From: Bacteroidota bacterium
GTDB taxonomy: Bacteria; Bacteroidota; Bacteroidia; Chitinophagales; Chitinophagaceae
Reading direction: 5' to 3'
DNA length: 52,768 nucleotides
Assembly: GCA_013289015.1 (NCBI GenBank)
Contig: JABDAV010000010.1
Location: 1-52,768, forward strand
A program made the translations under genes and the position numbers. Every line of letters starts with the position of its first letter. The first letter of the stretch is position 1. Under the pieces are notes generated by a model. The model saw only the letters and a program-made list of their open reading frames with translations, was not told the origin of the DNA and did no database searches. This document shows, in pieces, positions 34,050 through 43,038 of the stretch.

Positions 34050-34850
34050 ATGGAAACAGACAAAAATTATGTGTTGATTACAGGTGGTACCAGTGGTATC
34101 GGGCTTGAACTTTCTAAACTCTTTGCAAATGATGGGTACAACTTAATATTAGTTGCAAGGAGTGAAGGGGAATTAAATAAGACTGCAGGGGAATTAAAGC
34201 AGCAATATAATGTTGATGTGGTAACAATTTCGAAAGATTTGTTTTATCCGGGAAACGCATTTGAATTATATGATGAAATTAAAGCACAAAATCTGCAGGT
34301 AGATATATTGGTAAATGATGCGGGTCAGGGCGTGTATGGAGAATTTATTGAAACTGATGTTGACAGGGAAATAAACATTATCAACCTTAATATTACCAGC
34401 CTTGTTATACTTACAAAAGTATTTGTAAAAGATATGGTTGAAAGAGGTAACGGTAAATTGTTGAACCTTGCTTCCATTGCAGGTAAAGTACCAGGGCCGT
34501 TGCAATCTGTTTATCATGGAACTAAAGCTTTTGTATTATCATTCAGCGAAGCAATAAGGAATGAATTGAAAGATAAAGGTGTTTCGGTAACTGCCTTGTT
34601 ACCAGGTGCAACTGATACCGATTTCTTTAATAAAGCAGATATGCTGGAATCAAAGGTTGTACAGGAAGGTAAGATGTCTTCTGCCGCAGATGTTGCCAAA
34701 GATGGATACAAAGCTTTAATGGCAGGTGATGATAAAATCATATCCGGCTTTATGAATAAGGTACAGGTAGCCATGAGCAACATTATACCTGATGAAACTG
34801 TAGCCAATAAAATGCGTAAACAGCAGGAACCCGTGGGCGACAAAAACTGA
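34050..34850 (+). CDS. Short-chain dehydrogenase/reductase
   Basis: 266 residues, classical SDR. The cofactor motif is LITGGTSGIGLELSK, with NDAGQG in place of NNAG. The catalytic serine is in NLASIAGKVPGP, and the Tyr/Lys are in SVYHGTKAF (Y-x-x-x-K). An Arg in the first loop (VARSEGEL) suggests NADP(H) preference, as in the DltE/YqjQ-like group. It lies 31 bases before the zinc dehydrogenase and so is probably in one operon. The substrate is unknown. Confidence 0.92.
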   Translation: METDKNYVLITGGTSGIGLELSKLFANDGYNLILVARSEGELNKTAGELKQQYNVDVVTISKDLFYPGNAFELYDEIKAQNLQVDILVNDAGQGVYGEFIETDVDREINIINLNITSLVILTKVFVKDMVERGNGKLLNLASIAGKVPGPLQSVYHGTKAFVLSFSEAIRNELKDKGVSVTALLPGATDTDFFNKADMLESKVVQEGKMSSAADVAKDGYKALMAGDDKIISGFMNKVQVAMSNIIPDETVANKMRKQQEPVGDKN

Positions 34851-34881
34851 TATTAACTTAATAGTCAATAAAAATTTTACT

Positions 34882-36051
34882 ATGAAAGCAGCAGTTATTC
34901 ATGGTCCGGGTAAGGTTACCTGCGACAATGTAGATGATCCTAAAATTAAAAATTCAACAGATATCATTCTTAAAGTTACAGCAACAGCAATTTGCGGATC
35001 GGACCTGCATATCTATTCCGGCGGTATTCCTCAACCCAGACCCATGGTGTTAGGCCATGAGTTTATGGGTATAGTTGAAGAAACAGGTTCCGCAGTTAAT
35101 AACTTAAAGCGTGGTGACAGAGTTGTGGTTCCCTTTCCTATTGCCTGCGGGCATTGTTTTTTTTGTGAGCATGAATTACCGGGTCATTGTGAAAACAGCA
35201 ATCCTGAACATTATGGTCCGGAAGGTGGTTTATTAGATCAGAAAGGTGGCGCTTTATTCGGTTACACTGATTTATATGGCGGTTATGATGGCGGCCAGGC
35301 GCAATATGTACGTGTTCCTTATGCTGATTATGGGCCCAGGCTTGTTCCCGAAAATTTAACTGACGAACAGGTGCTCTTCCTTACAGATATTTTTCCTACA
35401 GGATATACAGGCATTGATTGGGGTGAACTAAAAGGTGGTGAAACTGTTGTAATATATGGTGCAGGCCCCGTAGGAATAATGGCAGCAAAAAGTGCATGGC
35501 TTAAAGGCGCTGCACGCGTTATAAATATTGATACGTTACAATACAGGTTAGATAAAGCCAACCGTACTGCCAGCAGCGAAACTATTTTATGGCAGGATAA
35601 AGGCAAAGAAGCGATTGAAGAGATAAGATCAATGACAAATAACAGGGGCGCTGATTTATGCGTAGACGCCGTGGGCTTTGAACCGGAAAGAAGTTTTATA
35701 GATAAGGCAAAAGCCGTTGTAAATTTTGAAAAAGGTTCGCCTAAAGTTTTAGAAGCTTGTTTAAGTGCGGTGCGCAGAGGCGGCACTGTGTCTATATTAG
35801 GTGTTTATCCTACACCTTACGATAATTTTCCGGTTGGACAAATATTTGATAAAGGTATAACCGTAAAAAGTGGCCAGGCGCCTGCACACAAGCACATTGA
35901 TAAATTGATGGAGTATGTATCACAAGGAAAAGTTGTACTGGATGATATTATAACACACCGTATTCCACTTACACAGATTTCTCATGCATACGATATATTT
36001 CATAAAAGAGAAGATGGTTGTGTAAAAGTGGTTCTTGATCCGGGCAATTAA
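34882..36051 (+). CDS. Zinc-dependent alcohol/formaldehyde dehydrogenase (MDR family)
   Basis: 389 residues. The catalytic zinc ligands are in TAICGSDLHIYSGG and LGHEFMGIVEE. The structural zinc cysteines are in CGHCFFCEHELPGHCEN. The Rossmann motif is VVIYGAGPVGIMAAKSAW, followed by NIDTLQYRLDKA. The 389-residue length and the insert after the structural zinc (NPEHYGPEGGLLDQKGGALFGYTDLYGGYDGG) match glutathione-independent formaldehyde dehydrogenase-like enzymes. It is co-directional with the SDR gene. A decayed copy of its last codons occurs at 30675. Confidence 0.93.
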   Translation: MKAAVIHGPGKVTCDNVDDPKIKNSTDIILKVTATAICGSDLHIYSGGIPQPRPMVLGHEFMGIVEETGSAVNNLKRGDRVVVPFPIACGHCFFCEHELPGHCENSNPEHYGPEGGLLDQKGGALFGYTDLYGGYDGGQAQYVRVPYADYGPRLVPENLTDEQVLFLTDIFPTGYTGIDWGELKGGETVVIYGAGPVGIMAAKSAWLKGAARVINIDTLQYRLDKANRTASSETILWQDKGKEAIEEIRSMTNNRGADLCVDAVGFEPERSFIDKAKAVVNFEKGSPKVLEACLSAVRRGGTVSILGVYPTPYDNFPVGQIFDKGITVKSGQAPAHKHIDKLMEYVSQGKVVLDDIITHRIPLTQISHAYDIFHKREDGCVKVVLDPGN

Positions 36052-36074
36052 AATAACGAAAAGATTTATAAAAT

Positions 36075-36104
36075 AAAAAAGGTTACCAATTGGTAACCTT
36101 TTTT
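36075..36104. terminator. Bidirectional terminator between ADH and DUF892
   Basis: Perfect palindrome: A6 plus GGTTACC, loop AATT, GGTAACC plus T6. It serves the two convergent genes. Confidence 0.9.
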
Positions 36105-36122
36105 ATTTATTCAAGGTTAATA

Positions 36123-36689
36123 TTATTCTTCTTCAGTAGCAGCCTCATAATTTACATCTGTTTCAGCTATCTCTGTAAGCAATTCATCTGTTTCTTTTTC
36201 TTCATTCAGGGTTTGTTTTAATAAATCTGCAACGTCATTTAATCCTAATGTTGTTGCAAGCTGTGCCAACCCGCCATAAGTTGAAATTTCATAATGTTCT
36301 ACTTTTTGCGCAGCAAGAATTAAACCTACATCTCTTGTAGCAGTACCTTTTTCTGTTTCTTCAATAATACCTTTTCCTTCTTCAATAATGCCAGCCATTG
36401 CATCGCACTTTTTTGCCTGTGCTTTTTTACCCATTAGTTCAAAAGCCTTTTCCAAACGTTCTACGTGTGTTTGTGTTTGCTGAAGATGATCTTCAAAGGC
36501 CTGCTGCAGTTTTTCTGAAGTTGCCGCCTTTTTCATTTTGGGTAATGTTTTTACAATATTTTTTTCTGCCCAGTAGATATCTTTTAATTCATCTTCAAAA
36601 AAAGAGGATAGCATTGAATCGCCGGAAGCTATACCGGGTGCATAGCTTGTTTCAGATTGTGATTTTTGTGTTGTTGATGTTTTTACCAT
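36123..36689 (-). CDS. Ferritin-like DUF892 (YciE/YciF-type) stress protein
   Basis: 188 residues from ATG 36689; an in-frame start 11 codons upstream adds an unlikely leader. The DUF892 four-helix bundle is shown by SFFEDELKDIYWAEKNIVKTLPKMKKAA, HLQQTQTHVERLEKAFELMGKKAQAKKCDAM, GIIEETEKG and AAQKVEHYEISTYGGLAQLA. Conserved Glu/His residues could bind a di-iron centre. Members are induced by osmotic, oxidative or desiccation stress in many bacteria. There are two further copies in the window, one decayed (32146) and one frameshifted (45283). The acidic C-terminal tail ends EAATEEE. Confidence 0.93.
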   Translation of the reverse strand: MVKTSTTQKSQSETSYAPGIASGDSMLSSFFEDELKDIYWAEKNIVKTLPKMKKAATSEKLQQAFEDHLQQTQTHVERLEKAFELMGKKAQAKKCDAMAGIIEEGKGIIEETEKGTATRDVGLILAAQKVEHYEISTYGGLAQLATTLGLNDVADLLKQTLNEEKETDELLTEIAETDVNYEAATEEE

Positions 36690-36875
36690 AATAATTGTTT
36701 TAATAAGATGGTGCAATTTCATGCCAGATTGATAGACTTATCATCCTAAAAATTTCTTTCAACTTACATTTACCATTTCCCGGAGACTTATAATTTTTTT
36801 GAGAAATATTACTACTATAAATTGCTTAAAATGTCAGATAGAACAATCTAAATGCAATTGCTCATTCCTTGCACA

Positions 36876-37367
36876 TCATTTAGTTCCTTTAGTAACCTTA
36901 GCCTTTACATCTTCTTCAATATCTTTTTTAAGCTCATGCATTTTACCTGCCTCATCAATTGAGTGAGATTGCTGCAATGATTCTTCATTCTTTGTATCGA
37001 GCTTAAGCTTTGAATAGTATTTTTGAATTACTTTAAGCTCCTCTTCACTCATATTCTCCACGTCTACCAGCCTGTTACTGGCAAATTCATGTGCAGCAAC
37101 CAGTTCATTAAGTTTTAACTGAACCGCAATAGATTCTTTATTTTGGGATTTCTGAATTAAAAATACCATTAGAAAAGTGATGATTGTTGTACTTGTATTA
37201 ATAACTAACTGCCAGTTTTCAGAATAATTAAAAACTGGTCCTAATACTCCCCAGATCATTACGGAGCCAAAGGCTATTATAATTGCAGGTGTACTGCCTG
37301 TGGCTTTAGTAACTTGTGCAGCAAGATGCTCAAAAAAATTATGTTTATTTTCTTTTGTGTTTTTCAT
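36876..37367 (-). CDS. Low-affinity iron permease-family membrane protein
   Basis: 163 residues. Two membrane helices (TGSTPAIIIAFGSVMIWGVLGPVF and TSTTIITFLMVFLIQKSQNKES) match the conserved core of the low-affinity iron permease (Fet4-like) family, with FFEHLAAQVTKATG at the start and AVQLKLNELV after the second helix. A charged C-terminal tail (about 100-163) is Lys/Glu-rich. Bacterial members are short and unlikely to be true iron channels by themselves. It lies among stress genes. Confidence 0.85.
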   Translation of the reverse strand: MKNTKENKHNFFEHLAAQVTKATGSTPAIIIAFGSVMIWGVLGPVFNYSENWQLVINTSTTIITFLMVFLIQKSQNKESIAVQLKLNELVAAHEFASNRLVDVENMSEEELKVIQKYYSKLKLDTKNEESLQQSHSIDEAGKMHELKKDIEEDVKAKVTKGTK

Positions 37368-37401
37368 AATAATTGTATTTGTTGTTGTTTGCGTAATAGA
37401 T

Positions 37402-38115
37402 TTAATTCAAATTAAGACTGATACTTATACCTACCCATGGTTTGGTTTGATTCACCCATAAATGCATGTTTTTATCACCTAGGTAATCAATGCCGCCCGT
37501 AACACCAAAATTAAACCGGTTAAAACCAAGGATGGCTGCAAGGCCACCTGTAAGTACCGCGCCATCATACTCATAATTAATCCCGTTTAGGGTAACATAT
37601 TCATCGATACGTGCCATGCCCAAACCAGCGAAACCACCTATACTGTATGCGTAATGTGTTATGTTTCTAACCTGCGTGTGAAGAGGATTTTCTTTATACG
37701 ACAGATCATAAATATCTTTTCTGTAACCCATATACAAAGCACCATTAAAATTTACATTTAATTGTGGCGGAAATCCTTCTACAGCAGGCCTGTATTTAAA
37801 GAGAATGCTCAACACATCTAAATCAAAACTTTGAGTTTTAAACGAGTAATCAGAAAATGCAGAAGGTTTTTCGTGCGGCGGAAACAATAAAGTAACAGAC
37901 TTAACCGTATCTGCTATTTGCCTGTTTATTGAAGCCGGATAAACTTTAATGGAATCACTGCCGGTTACAACATAATACCTGGCTGTTTTTTTATTATTTA
38001 AGCGACTATAGTAGTATCCATCAGCAAAATTATATTTAGAAGAATTATTCAATGCGGTGCACCCGGTTACTCCTGATACATAAATAATTAAAACATACTT
38101 TAATAATTTATTCAT
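37402..38115 (-). CDS. Lipoprotein, outer-membrane-associated, unknown function
   Basis: 237 residues. The lipoprotein signal is MNKLLKYVLIIYVSGVTGC. The second half has repeating Gly/aromatic strands (YSIGGFAGLGMARIDEY, LAAILGFNRFNFGVTGGIDYLGD, WVGISISLNLN), suggesting a small beta-barrel or beta-sandwich. I do not recognise a named family. It lies 34 bases after the iron-permease-like gene on the minus strand, upstream in transcription, and may share its transcript. Confidence 0.7.
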   Translation of the reverse strand: MNKLLKYVLIIYVSGVTGCTALNNSSKYNFADGYYYSRLNNKKTARYYVVTGSDSIKVYPASINRQIADTVKSVTLLFPPHEKPSAFSDYSFKTQSFDLDVLSILFKYRPAVEGFPPQLNVNFNGALYMGYRKDIYDLSYKENPLHTQVRNITHYAYSIGGFAGLGMARIDEYVTLNGINYEYDGAVLTGGLAAILGFNRFNFGVTGGIDYLGDKNMHLWVNQTKPWVGISISLNLN

Positions 38116-38151
38116 CTGTTAAAAGGCGTAGCAATACATAAGAAATAGTTG

Positions 38152-38313
38152 TCAGCTTTTTTTTCTAAACACGGCGACCAAGATTATAATAACAATAACC
38201 GCGATAGTTAAACCAATCCATACGCCCGCACTGAATATATCCCCGATGGCCTGGCAGGAGCTGAACATCACAGCACAAAAAACAATTAAAAAAGCAGATT
38301 TGATTTTAATCAT
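38152..38313 (-). CDS. 53-residue membrane lipoprotein-like small protein
   Basis: A short frame from ATG 38313 to TGA 38152. The product begins MIKIKSAFLIVFCAVMFSSC, a lipobox ending at Cys20, then QAIGDIFSAGVWIGL and one strong membrane helix (TIAVIVIIILVAVF), ending RKKS. Small proteins with this CxxxGDIFSAG pattern and a single helix recur in Bacteroidota, so I regard it as real. It lies 36 bases upstream (in transcription) of the lipoprotein gene and may be the first gene of that run. Function unknown. Confidence 0.8.
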   Translation of the reverse strand: MIKIKSAFLIVFCAVMFSSCQAIGDIFSAGVWIGLTIAVIVIIILVAVFRKKS

Positions 38314-38617
38314 AAAATGGTGTTTGATTACTTGAAGTTGATAAATTTTTAGATCATCTGTTAAATGGGTTCGTAATAATTATTATAACATTAAGGGAAA
38401 CAATTTCATGCCAGATTAATCATTCTCGGATTTTAATTTAATCATTGAATATTCTACATAATGATTTATAAAGATTTTTTATGATGATGTTACTACTCAC
38501 TTTTATAATTTGTAATAAAAAACTAAAAAAATTGATCTTATTTAATAAGCAGAAATGTAAATTTCAATATGGCATTATTATTTCTTTGGGTCACCTACAC
38601 GTCAACTTTAATGACCT
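38314..38617. other. Gene-free, very AT-rich stretch
   Basis: About 300 bases between divergent genes. It must hold the promoters for the minus-strand lipoprotein run and for the GT/Glf/GH1 operon. I see no exact consensus promoter or repeat. Confidence 0.4.
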
Positions 38618-39751
38618 ATGAATATAATTTGCTTTTCGCATCTACGATGGAATTTTGTTTACCAAAGACCACAGCATCTTTTTACAAGATTTGCTAAACA
38701 TTATACTGTTTATTTTTTTGAGGAACCTGTGTTGCATGACAGTGATGACAATTATTCAATTGCAATAGCTAAGGAAAACATATTTGTTGTTACACCTTAT
38801 TTAAATAGGGCAGATTCAAATGTAAATCCTGTTGCGAGGCAGGCAGCCTTATTAAATAAATTAATAGGCGAGCAGCAGATTGAAAAATATATATGCTGGT
38901 ATTATTCACCGATGGCATTACTATTCAGCAATCATTTACATCCATCTTTAACTGTATACGATTGCATGGATGAACTTTCAGCGTTTAAATTTGCACCGCC
39001 TGAATTGAAAGAAACAGAACGGCAGCTTTTTGATAAGGCCGACATTGTTTTTACGGGTGGCTATAGTCTTTATCATGCAAAAAAAGACCTGCACAAAAAT
39101 ATTTACCCATTCCCCAGCAGTATAGAAAAAGAACATTTTGCAAAAGCAAGACATATTAATGAAGAGCCGCCTGATCAAAAACCTATACCATACCCGCGCT
39201 TGGGTTTTTTTGGAGTGATTGATGAACGTTTTGATATAGATCTTATAAAAGAAGTTGCTGCCAAAAGACCTGACTGGAATTTTGTTTTTATCGGTCCGGT
39301 TATAAAAATAGATGCAGCTTTTTTACCAAGGGAAAAAAATATTTTTTACCTGGAAAGTAAATCATATACAGAACTTCCAAATTATATAAGTGGATGGGAT
39401 ATTGCCATGATTCCTTTTGCAATAAATGAATCAACCAGGTTTATAAGTCCGACCAAAACACCCGAATATCTCGCCGCAGGAAGACCTGTTATTTCAACAC
39501 CCATTGCAGATGTTGCAGATCCTTATGGTGAAAAAAAACTGGTGAGCATTGTTCACTCGGCAGAAGAATTTATTGCTGCGGCAGATACAATATTGAATGA
39601 GAAAAATAAAAGCCAATGGCTTAAAAACGTAGATACATTTCTTTTAGAGAATTCCTGGGAGAATACATTTTATAAAATGCATTCCATTATTAAAAAAACA
39701 TTAGCAGCTAAGAATAATTTAATTAATGAAAAAGGAGGTATGTATGTTTGA
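38618..39751 (+). CDS. GT-B glycosyltransferase (group 1-like)
   Basis: 377 residues. The N-terminal half has FSHLRWNFVYQRPQHLFTRFAK and TVYDCMDELSAF. The C-terminal Rossmann half has LGFFGVIDERFDIDLI, FVFIGPV, LPNYISGWDIAMIPFAINESTRFISPTKTPEYLAAGRPVISTPI, the donor-site E-x7-E-type region of GT4/GT1-like enzymes (here SPTKTPEYLAAGRPV). It opens an operon: its stop overlaps the UDP-galactopyranose mutase start by 8 bases. The acceptor is unknown; the partner gene suggests a galactofuranose-containing glycan. Confidence 0.9.
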   Translation: MNIICFSHLRWNFVYQRPQHLFTRFAKHYTVYFFEEPVLHDSDDNYSIAIAKENIFVVTPYLNRADSNVNPVARQAALLNKLIGEQQIEKYICWYYSPMALLFSNHLHPSLTVYDCMDELSAFKFAPPELKETERQLFDKADIVFTGGYSLYHAKKDLHKNIYPFPSSIEKEHFAKARHINEEPPDQKPIPYPRLGFFGVIDERFDIDLIKEVAAKRPDWNFVFIGPVIKIDAAFLPREKNIFYLESKSYTELPNYISGWDIAMIPFAINESTRFISPTKTPEYLAAGRPVISTPIADVADPYGEKKLVSIVHSAEEFIAAADTILNEKNKSQWLKNVDTFLLENSWENTFYKMHSIIKKTLAAKNNLINEKGGMYV

Positions 39752-40895
39752 TTTTTTAATAGTCGGGGCCGGCTTTGCCGGGAGTGTTTTAGCAGAAAGA
39801 TTAGCAAGCCTTGGAAACAAAAAGGTATTGCTGATTGATAAACGAAATCACATTGGCGGCAACACTTTTGATTATTATGATCATCACGGAATTTTAGTAC
39901 ACAAATATGGGCCGCATATTTTTCATACCAACTCTCATGACGTATTTGATTATTTAAGTTCATTTACTGAATGGCGACAATATGAGCATCATGTTTTAGC
40001 TAGTGTAGATGGTCAGTTGGTTCCTATTCCCATAAATCAAAATACAGTGAACAGTTTATATGGATTAAATTTAAACTGCAGTGAATTATCAGATTTTTTT
40101 AAATCAAAAGCAGAAAAAAAAGACTACATAAAAACTTCCGAAGATGTTGTAATAAGTGTTGTTGGAAAAGAGTTGTACGAGAAATTTTTTAAAGGCTATA
40201 CAAAAAAACAGTGGGGTTTGGAGCCATCTGAACTTGATGCATCTGTTACGGCAAGAGTGCCTACCCGTACCAACCGTGATAACCGTTATTTTACTGATGT
40301 GTACCAGTCAATGCCCTTACATGGTTATACAAAACTTTTTGAGAATATGTTATCGCATCCCAACATAAAACTTATGTTGAATACAGATTATGCAGAAGTT
40401 CAAAATATTATTCCTTTTAAATCGCTTATTTATACAGGCCCTATTGACAGTTACTTTAATTGTTGTTATGGCAAACTTCCATATCGTTCTATAGATTTTA
40501 AATTTGAAACATTTGATACCGAACGTTTTCAATCTTCAGGTACGATTAATTATCCTAATACACAACCTTACACGCGCATTACTGAGTTTAAATATTTAAC
40601 GGGTCAGAAACATCCAAAGACATCTATTGTTTATGAATATCCTAAAGCGGAAGGCGATCCATATTACCCAATACCGCGCGAAGAAAATACGAAAATGTAT
40701 AAAAAATACCAGTTGCTTGCGGCTACACTTCCTAATGTATATTTTACAGGGCGATTAGGCACCTATAGATATTATAATATGGACCAGGTGGTAGCGCAAT
40801 CATTAACCTTATTCAAAAAAATAATGCATAATGAATTAATGCAGGAAACTGAATATAAATCTTCAATGATAAAAATTGAAGAAAATAATCAATAA
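39744..40895 (+). CDS. glf: UDP-galactopyranose mutase
   Basis: 383 residues from ATG 39744, chosen because AAGGAGGT lies five bases upstream and MFDFLIVGAGFAGSVLAERLA begins the FAD-binding motif. Further motifs are IDKRNHIGGNTFDYYD, YGPHIFHTNSHDVFDYL, YTKKQWGLEPSELDAS and TGRLGTYRYYNMDQVV near the end. The enzyme converts UDP-Galp to UDP-Galf, the donor for galactofuranosyl transfer, in the cytoplasm using reduced FAD. Its strong Shine-Dalgarno sequence is unusual for this phylum. It is coupled to the GT upstream and followed after 17 bases by the GH1-like gene. Confidence 0.96.
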   Translation: MFDFLIVGAGFAGSVLAERLASLGNKKVLLIDKRNHIGGNTFDYYDHHGILVHKYGPHIFHTNSHDVFDYLSSFTEWRQYEHHVLASVDGQLVPIPINQNTVNSLYGLNLNCSELSDFFKSKAEKKDYIKTSEDVVISVVGKELYEKFFKGYTKKQWGLEPSELDASVTARVPTRTNRDNRYFTDVYQSMPLHGYTKLFENMLSHPNIKLMLNTDYAEVQNIIPFKSLIYTGPIDSYFNCCYGKLPYRSIDFKFETFDTERFQSSGTINYPNTQPYTRITEFKYLTGQKHPKTSIVYEYPKAEGDPYYPIPREENTKMYKKYQLLAATLPNVYFTGRLGTYRYYNMDQVVAQSLTLFKKIMHNELMQETEYKSSMIKIEENNQ

Positions 40896-40912
40896 GTAAA
40901 CAGGATTAATAC

Positions 40913-42118
40913 ATGATTGAAGAAGAAAATGATTTATTTAAAAGTTTTTGGATGGCTGGTTATGAATGCTCCGATAAACTAAATGCATTTGGTAACAGGG
41001 TTGATTTTTTAAGTATCACAAACCATATTAATTTAATTGATGAGGATTATAAAAACCTGCGACAGTTTAATATGGCAACGGTAAGAGAAGGTATTCGCTG
41101 GAGTAAAATTGAAACCAAACCTTATCAATACAACTGGACAGATGTTGCTTATATGATCGAAGCCGGTAAACGCAATTCTATACAACAGGTTTGGGATATT
41201 TGTCATTTCGGTTTTCCCGATGACCTTACGCCGCTGCACCCCATGTTTGCAAGGCGGTTTGCAGCGTTGTGTAAATCCTTTGTGCAGTTTTACAGGTCTG
41301 TTAGTCCTGATGATGTTTTAATAATCATACCTATAAACGAAGTGAGTTTTATATCATGGCTTGGTGGCGAAGCCTGCGGCACTTCACCCTATTGTAAAGG
41401 TTATGGATGGGAAGTTAAATACCGCCTGATGAAAGCGTATATTGAAGGTATTGAAGCGATAAAAAACGAAGATGATGCTGTGTGCATTCTTACCAGCGAG
41501 CCATTAATAAATATAGTACCGCCGCTTAATGCAACTTACAGTGAAATCACAGCAGCAGCCCTTCAGCATGAATATCAATTCCAGGTTACAGATATTTTGT
41601 GCGGCAGAATTTGCCCTGAATTAAGAGGTAAGCCGGAATACGTTGATATGATCGGGCTGAATTATTATTACAATAATCAAGGAGTTCATAACACAACAGA
41701 TTATTTAATATGGAAAGATGTTTTACCAGACGAAAGGTGGAAACCTTTACACGTGTTAGTAGATGAAGTGTATACCCGTTACAGCAAGCCCATTGCAATT
41801 ACAGAAACCAGCCATCCCAGGGAAGACAGGCCTTTATGGATTGAAATGATTGGAAAAGAATGTGAAGCTGTTTTAAAAGCAGGTATTCCCTTAAAAGGTA
41901 TTTGTATTTACCCGGTTATTGACAGGCCCGATTGGGATGATTTAATTACCTGGCATCGCTCAGGTATTTGGGATATAGAAGCTGATGATGAAGGTTTATT
42001 GCGAAGAGTGTTGAATATGCCTTTTGCAGAAGCTTTAAATCGTGTTCAGGTTAATCTTGATGCGGTAAGAAAACATTTAAAAAGAAATCATTTAATTCTC
42101 TCAGAGCAATTCGTTTAA
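40913..42118 (+). CDS. GH1-like (beta-glucosidase family) glycoside hydrolase
   Basis: 401 residues, no signal peptide. A clan GH-A barrel with WMAGYECSDKLNAFG at the start and FNMATVREGIRWSKIE. The acid/base Asn-Glu pair is in IIPINEVSFISW and the nucleophile Glu in PIAITETSHPRED. It is divergent from classical beta-glucosidases (no standard TFNEP/ITENG strings) and matches the group often annotated family 1 glycosylhydrolase near sugar-modifying genes. Lack of a signal peptide suggests cytoplasmic action, perhaps trimming or transglycosylating a glycolipid. It is the third gene of the GT/Glf/GH1 operon. Confidence 0.85.
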   Translation: MIEEENDLFKSFWMAGYECSDKLNAFGNRVDFLSITNHINLIDEDYKNLRQFNMATVREGIRWSKIETKPYQYNWTDVAYMIEAGKRNSIQQVWDICHFGFPDDLTPLHPMFARRFAALCKSFVQFYRSVSPDDVLIIIPINEVSFISWLGGEACGTSPYCKGYGWEVKYRLMKAYIEGIEAIKNEDDAVCILTSEPLINIVPPLNATYSEITAAALQHEYQFQVTDILCGRICPELRGKPEYVDMIGLNYYYNNQGVHNTTDYLIWKDVLPDERWKPLHVLVDEVYTRYSKPIAITETSHPREDRPLWIEMIGKECEAVLKAGIPLKGICIYPVIDRPDWDDLITWHRSGIWDIEADDEGLLRRVLNMPFAEALNRVQVNLDAVRKHLKRNHLILSEQFV

Positions 42119-42377
42119 ATCTTAAGAACATTGTTGCAGTAAAATAATTGCGTATCTGATCCTTCTTCTGTTTCGGCTTTAAAATGCCGCTTTCAGGTAT
42201 TTATTTTTGAAGACCTAACATAAAAGAAAACAGCACATTAATATTTTTTAAGGGCCCGTGTTGCTGCATAACCTATAATACCAGTTTCATAATCACTTAA
42301 AAGAGAATGCAAACATTTTTGTGCATGTTCTGTGCTATTTTTTTAAACAAAACTGTTTTGCACTCCGGATTGATATC

Positions 42378-42818
42378 TCAGCTTGAAATTTCAGGTATAA
42401 AATTGTTCGGGGCAGAGCAATGCATCCAGTATTCCATAATCATTTTTATTTGTTCCCGCAATTCCACATAAGTATTAGGCTTTGTAAAAAAGCCCTGAAC
42501 CGATGTGCTGTAAGCCTCTATCACAGCTTTGTGATTGGCAGCTGTTGTAAAGAATAAATAAGGAATACATTTAAGATGTATATCAGCATTTATTCTTAAT
42601 TTTTTCCTTAGCTCAATTCCGTTGAGTTTTGGTAAATTAATATCTGAAAGAATAAGGAATGGGTTTCTATTACCGTTTGTTAAAAACTCCAAAGCCTTTT
42701 CTCCATCACCAAAAAAAACAATTTCGTTTCCATAATTCAATTCTTTAAAAACTTCCTGGAGGAGCAATTGATCGTCCAGATCATCTTCAATTATTATAAC
42801 AGGGCCTTGCTTATTCAT
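42378..42818 (-). CDS. Stand-alone CheY-like response regulator (Rcp1-type)
   Basis: 146 residues from ATG 42818. Receiver only: VIIIEDDLDDQLLLQEVF, acceptor Asp in LILSDINLPKLNGIEL, Thr in LFFTTAANHKAV and Lys in GFFTKPNTYVEL. No output domain. It is similar throughout to the regulator at 47151 (shared LSDINxPKxxGxxLRKK, IPxLFxxT and QGxFxKP patterns), so the two are paralogues. No kinase is adjacent. Such single-domain regulators usually act in phosphorelays or by protein-protein contact. Confidence 0.92.
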   Translation of the reverse strand: MNKQGPVIIIEDDLDDQLLLQEVFKELNYGNEIVFFGDGEKALEFLTNGNRNPFLILSDINLPKLNGIELRKKLRINADIHLKCIPYLFFTTAANHKAVIEAYSTSVQGFFTKPNTYVELREQIKMIMEYWMHCSAPNNFIPEISS

Positions 42819-43038
42819 TTTAATAAAGTTAGCATTCTCAAACAGCAACCGTCACCATATCCTCAATACCCGCTAAACCTATCTACTGCAACTTAATTAA
42901 CCGGTTGCCGGTTATGGAGTTGCCGGTAAACACAGTGAATTCTTCTGCAACTTTGTTATTAGTCAGAACCGGCAATTTGTTTCTGCCTGATATAATTGGA
43001 TATATTATAAATTATGGTTCTTTTAAGGCCAAAACATC

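Noticed and set aside
36876-37367. Functional iron transporter
   Set aside because: It has only two membrane helices against about eight in Fet4, so transport by this protein alone is unlikely; kept as a family-level call.
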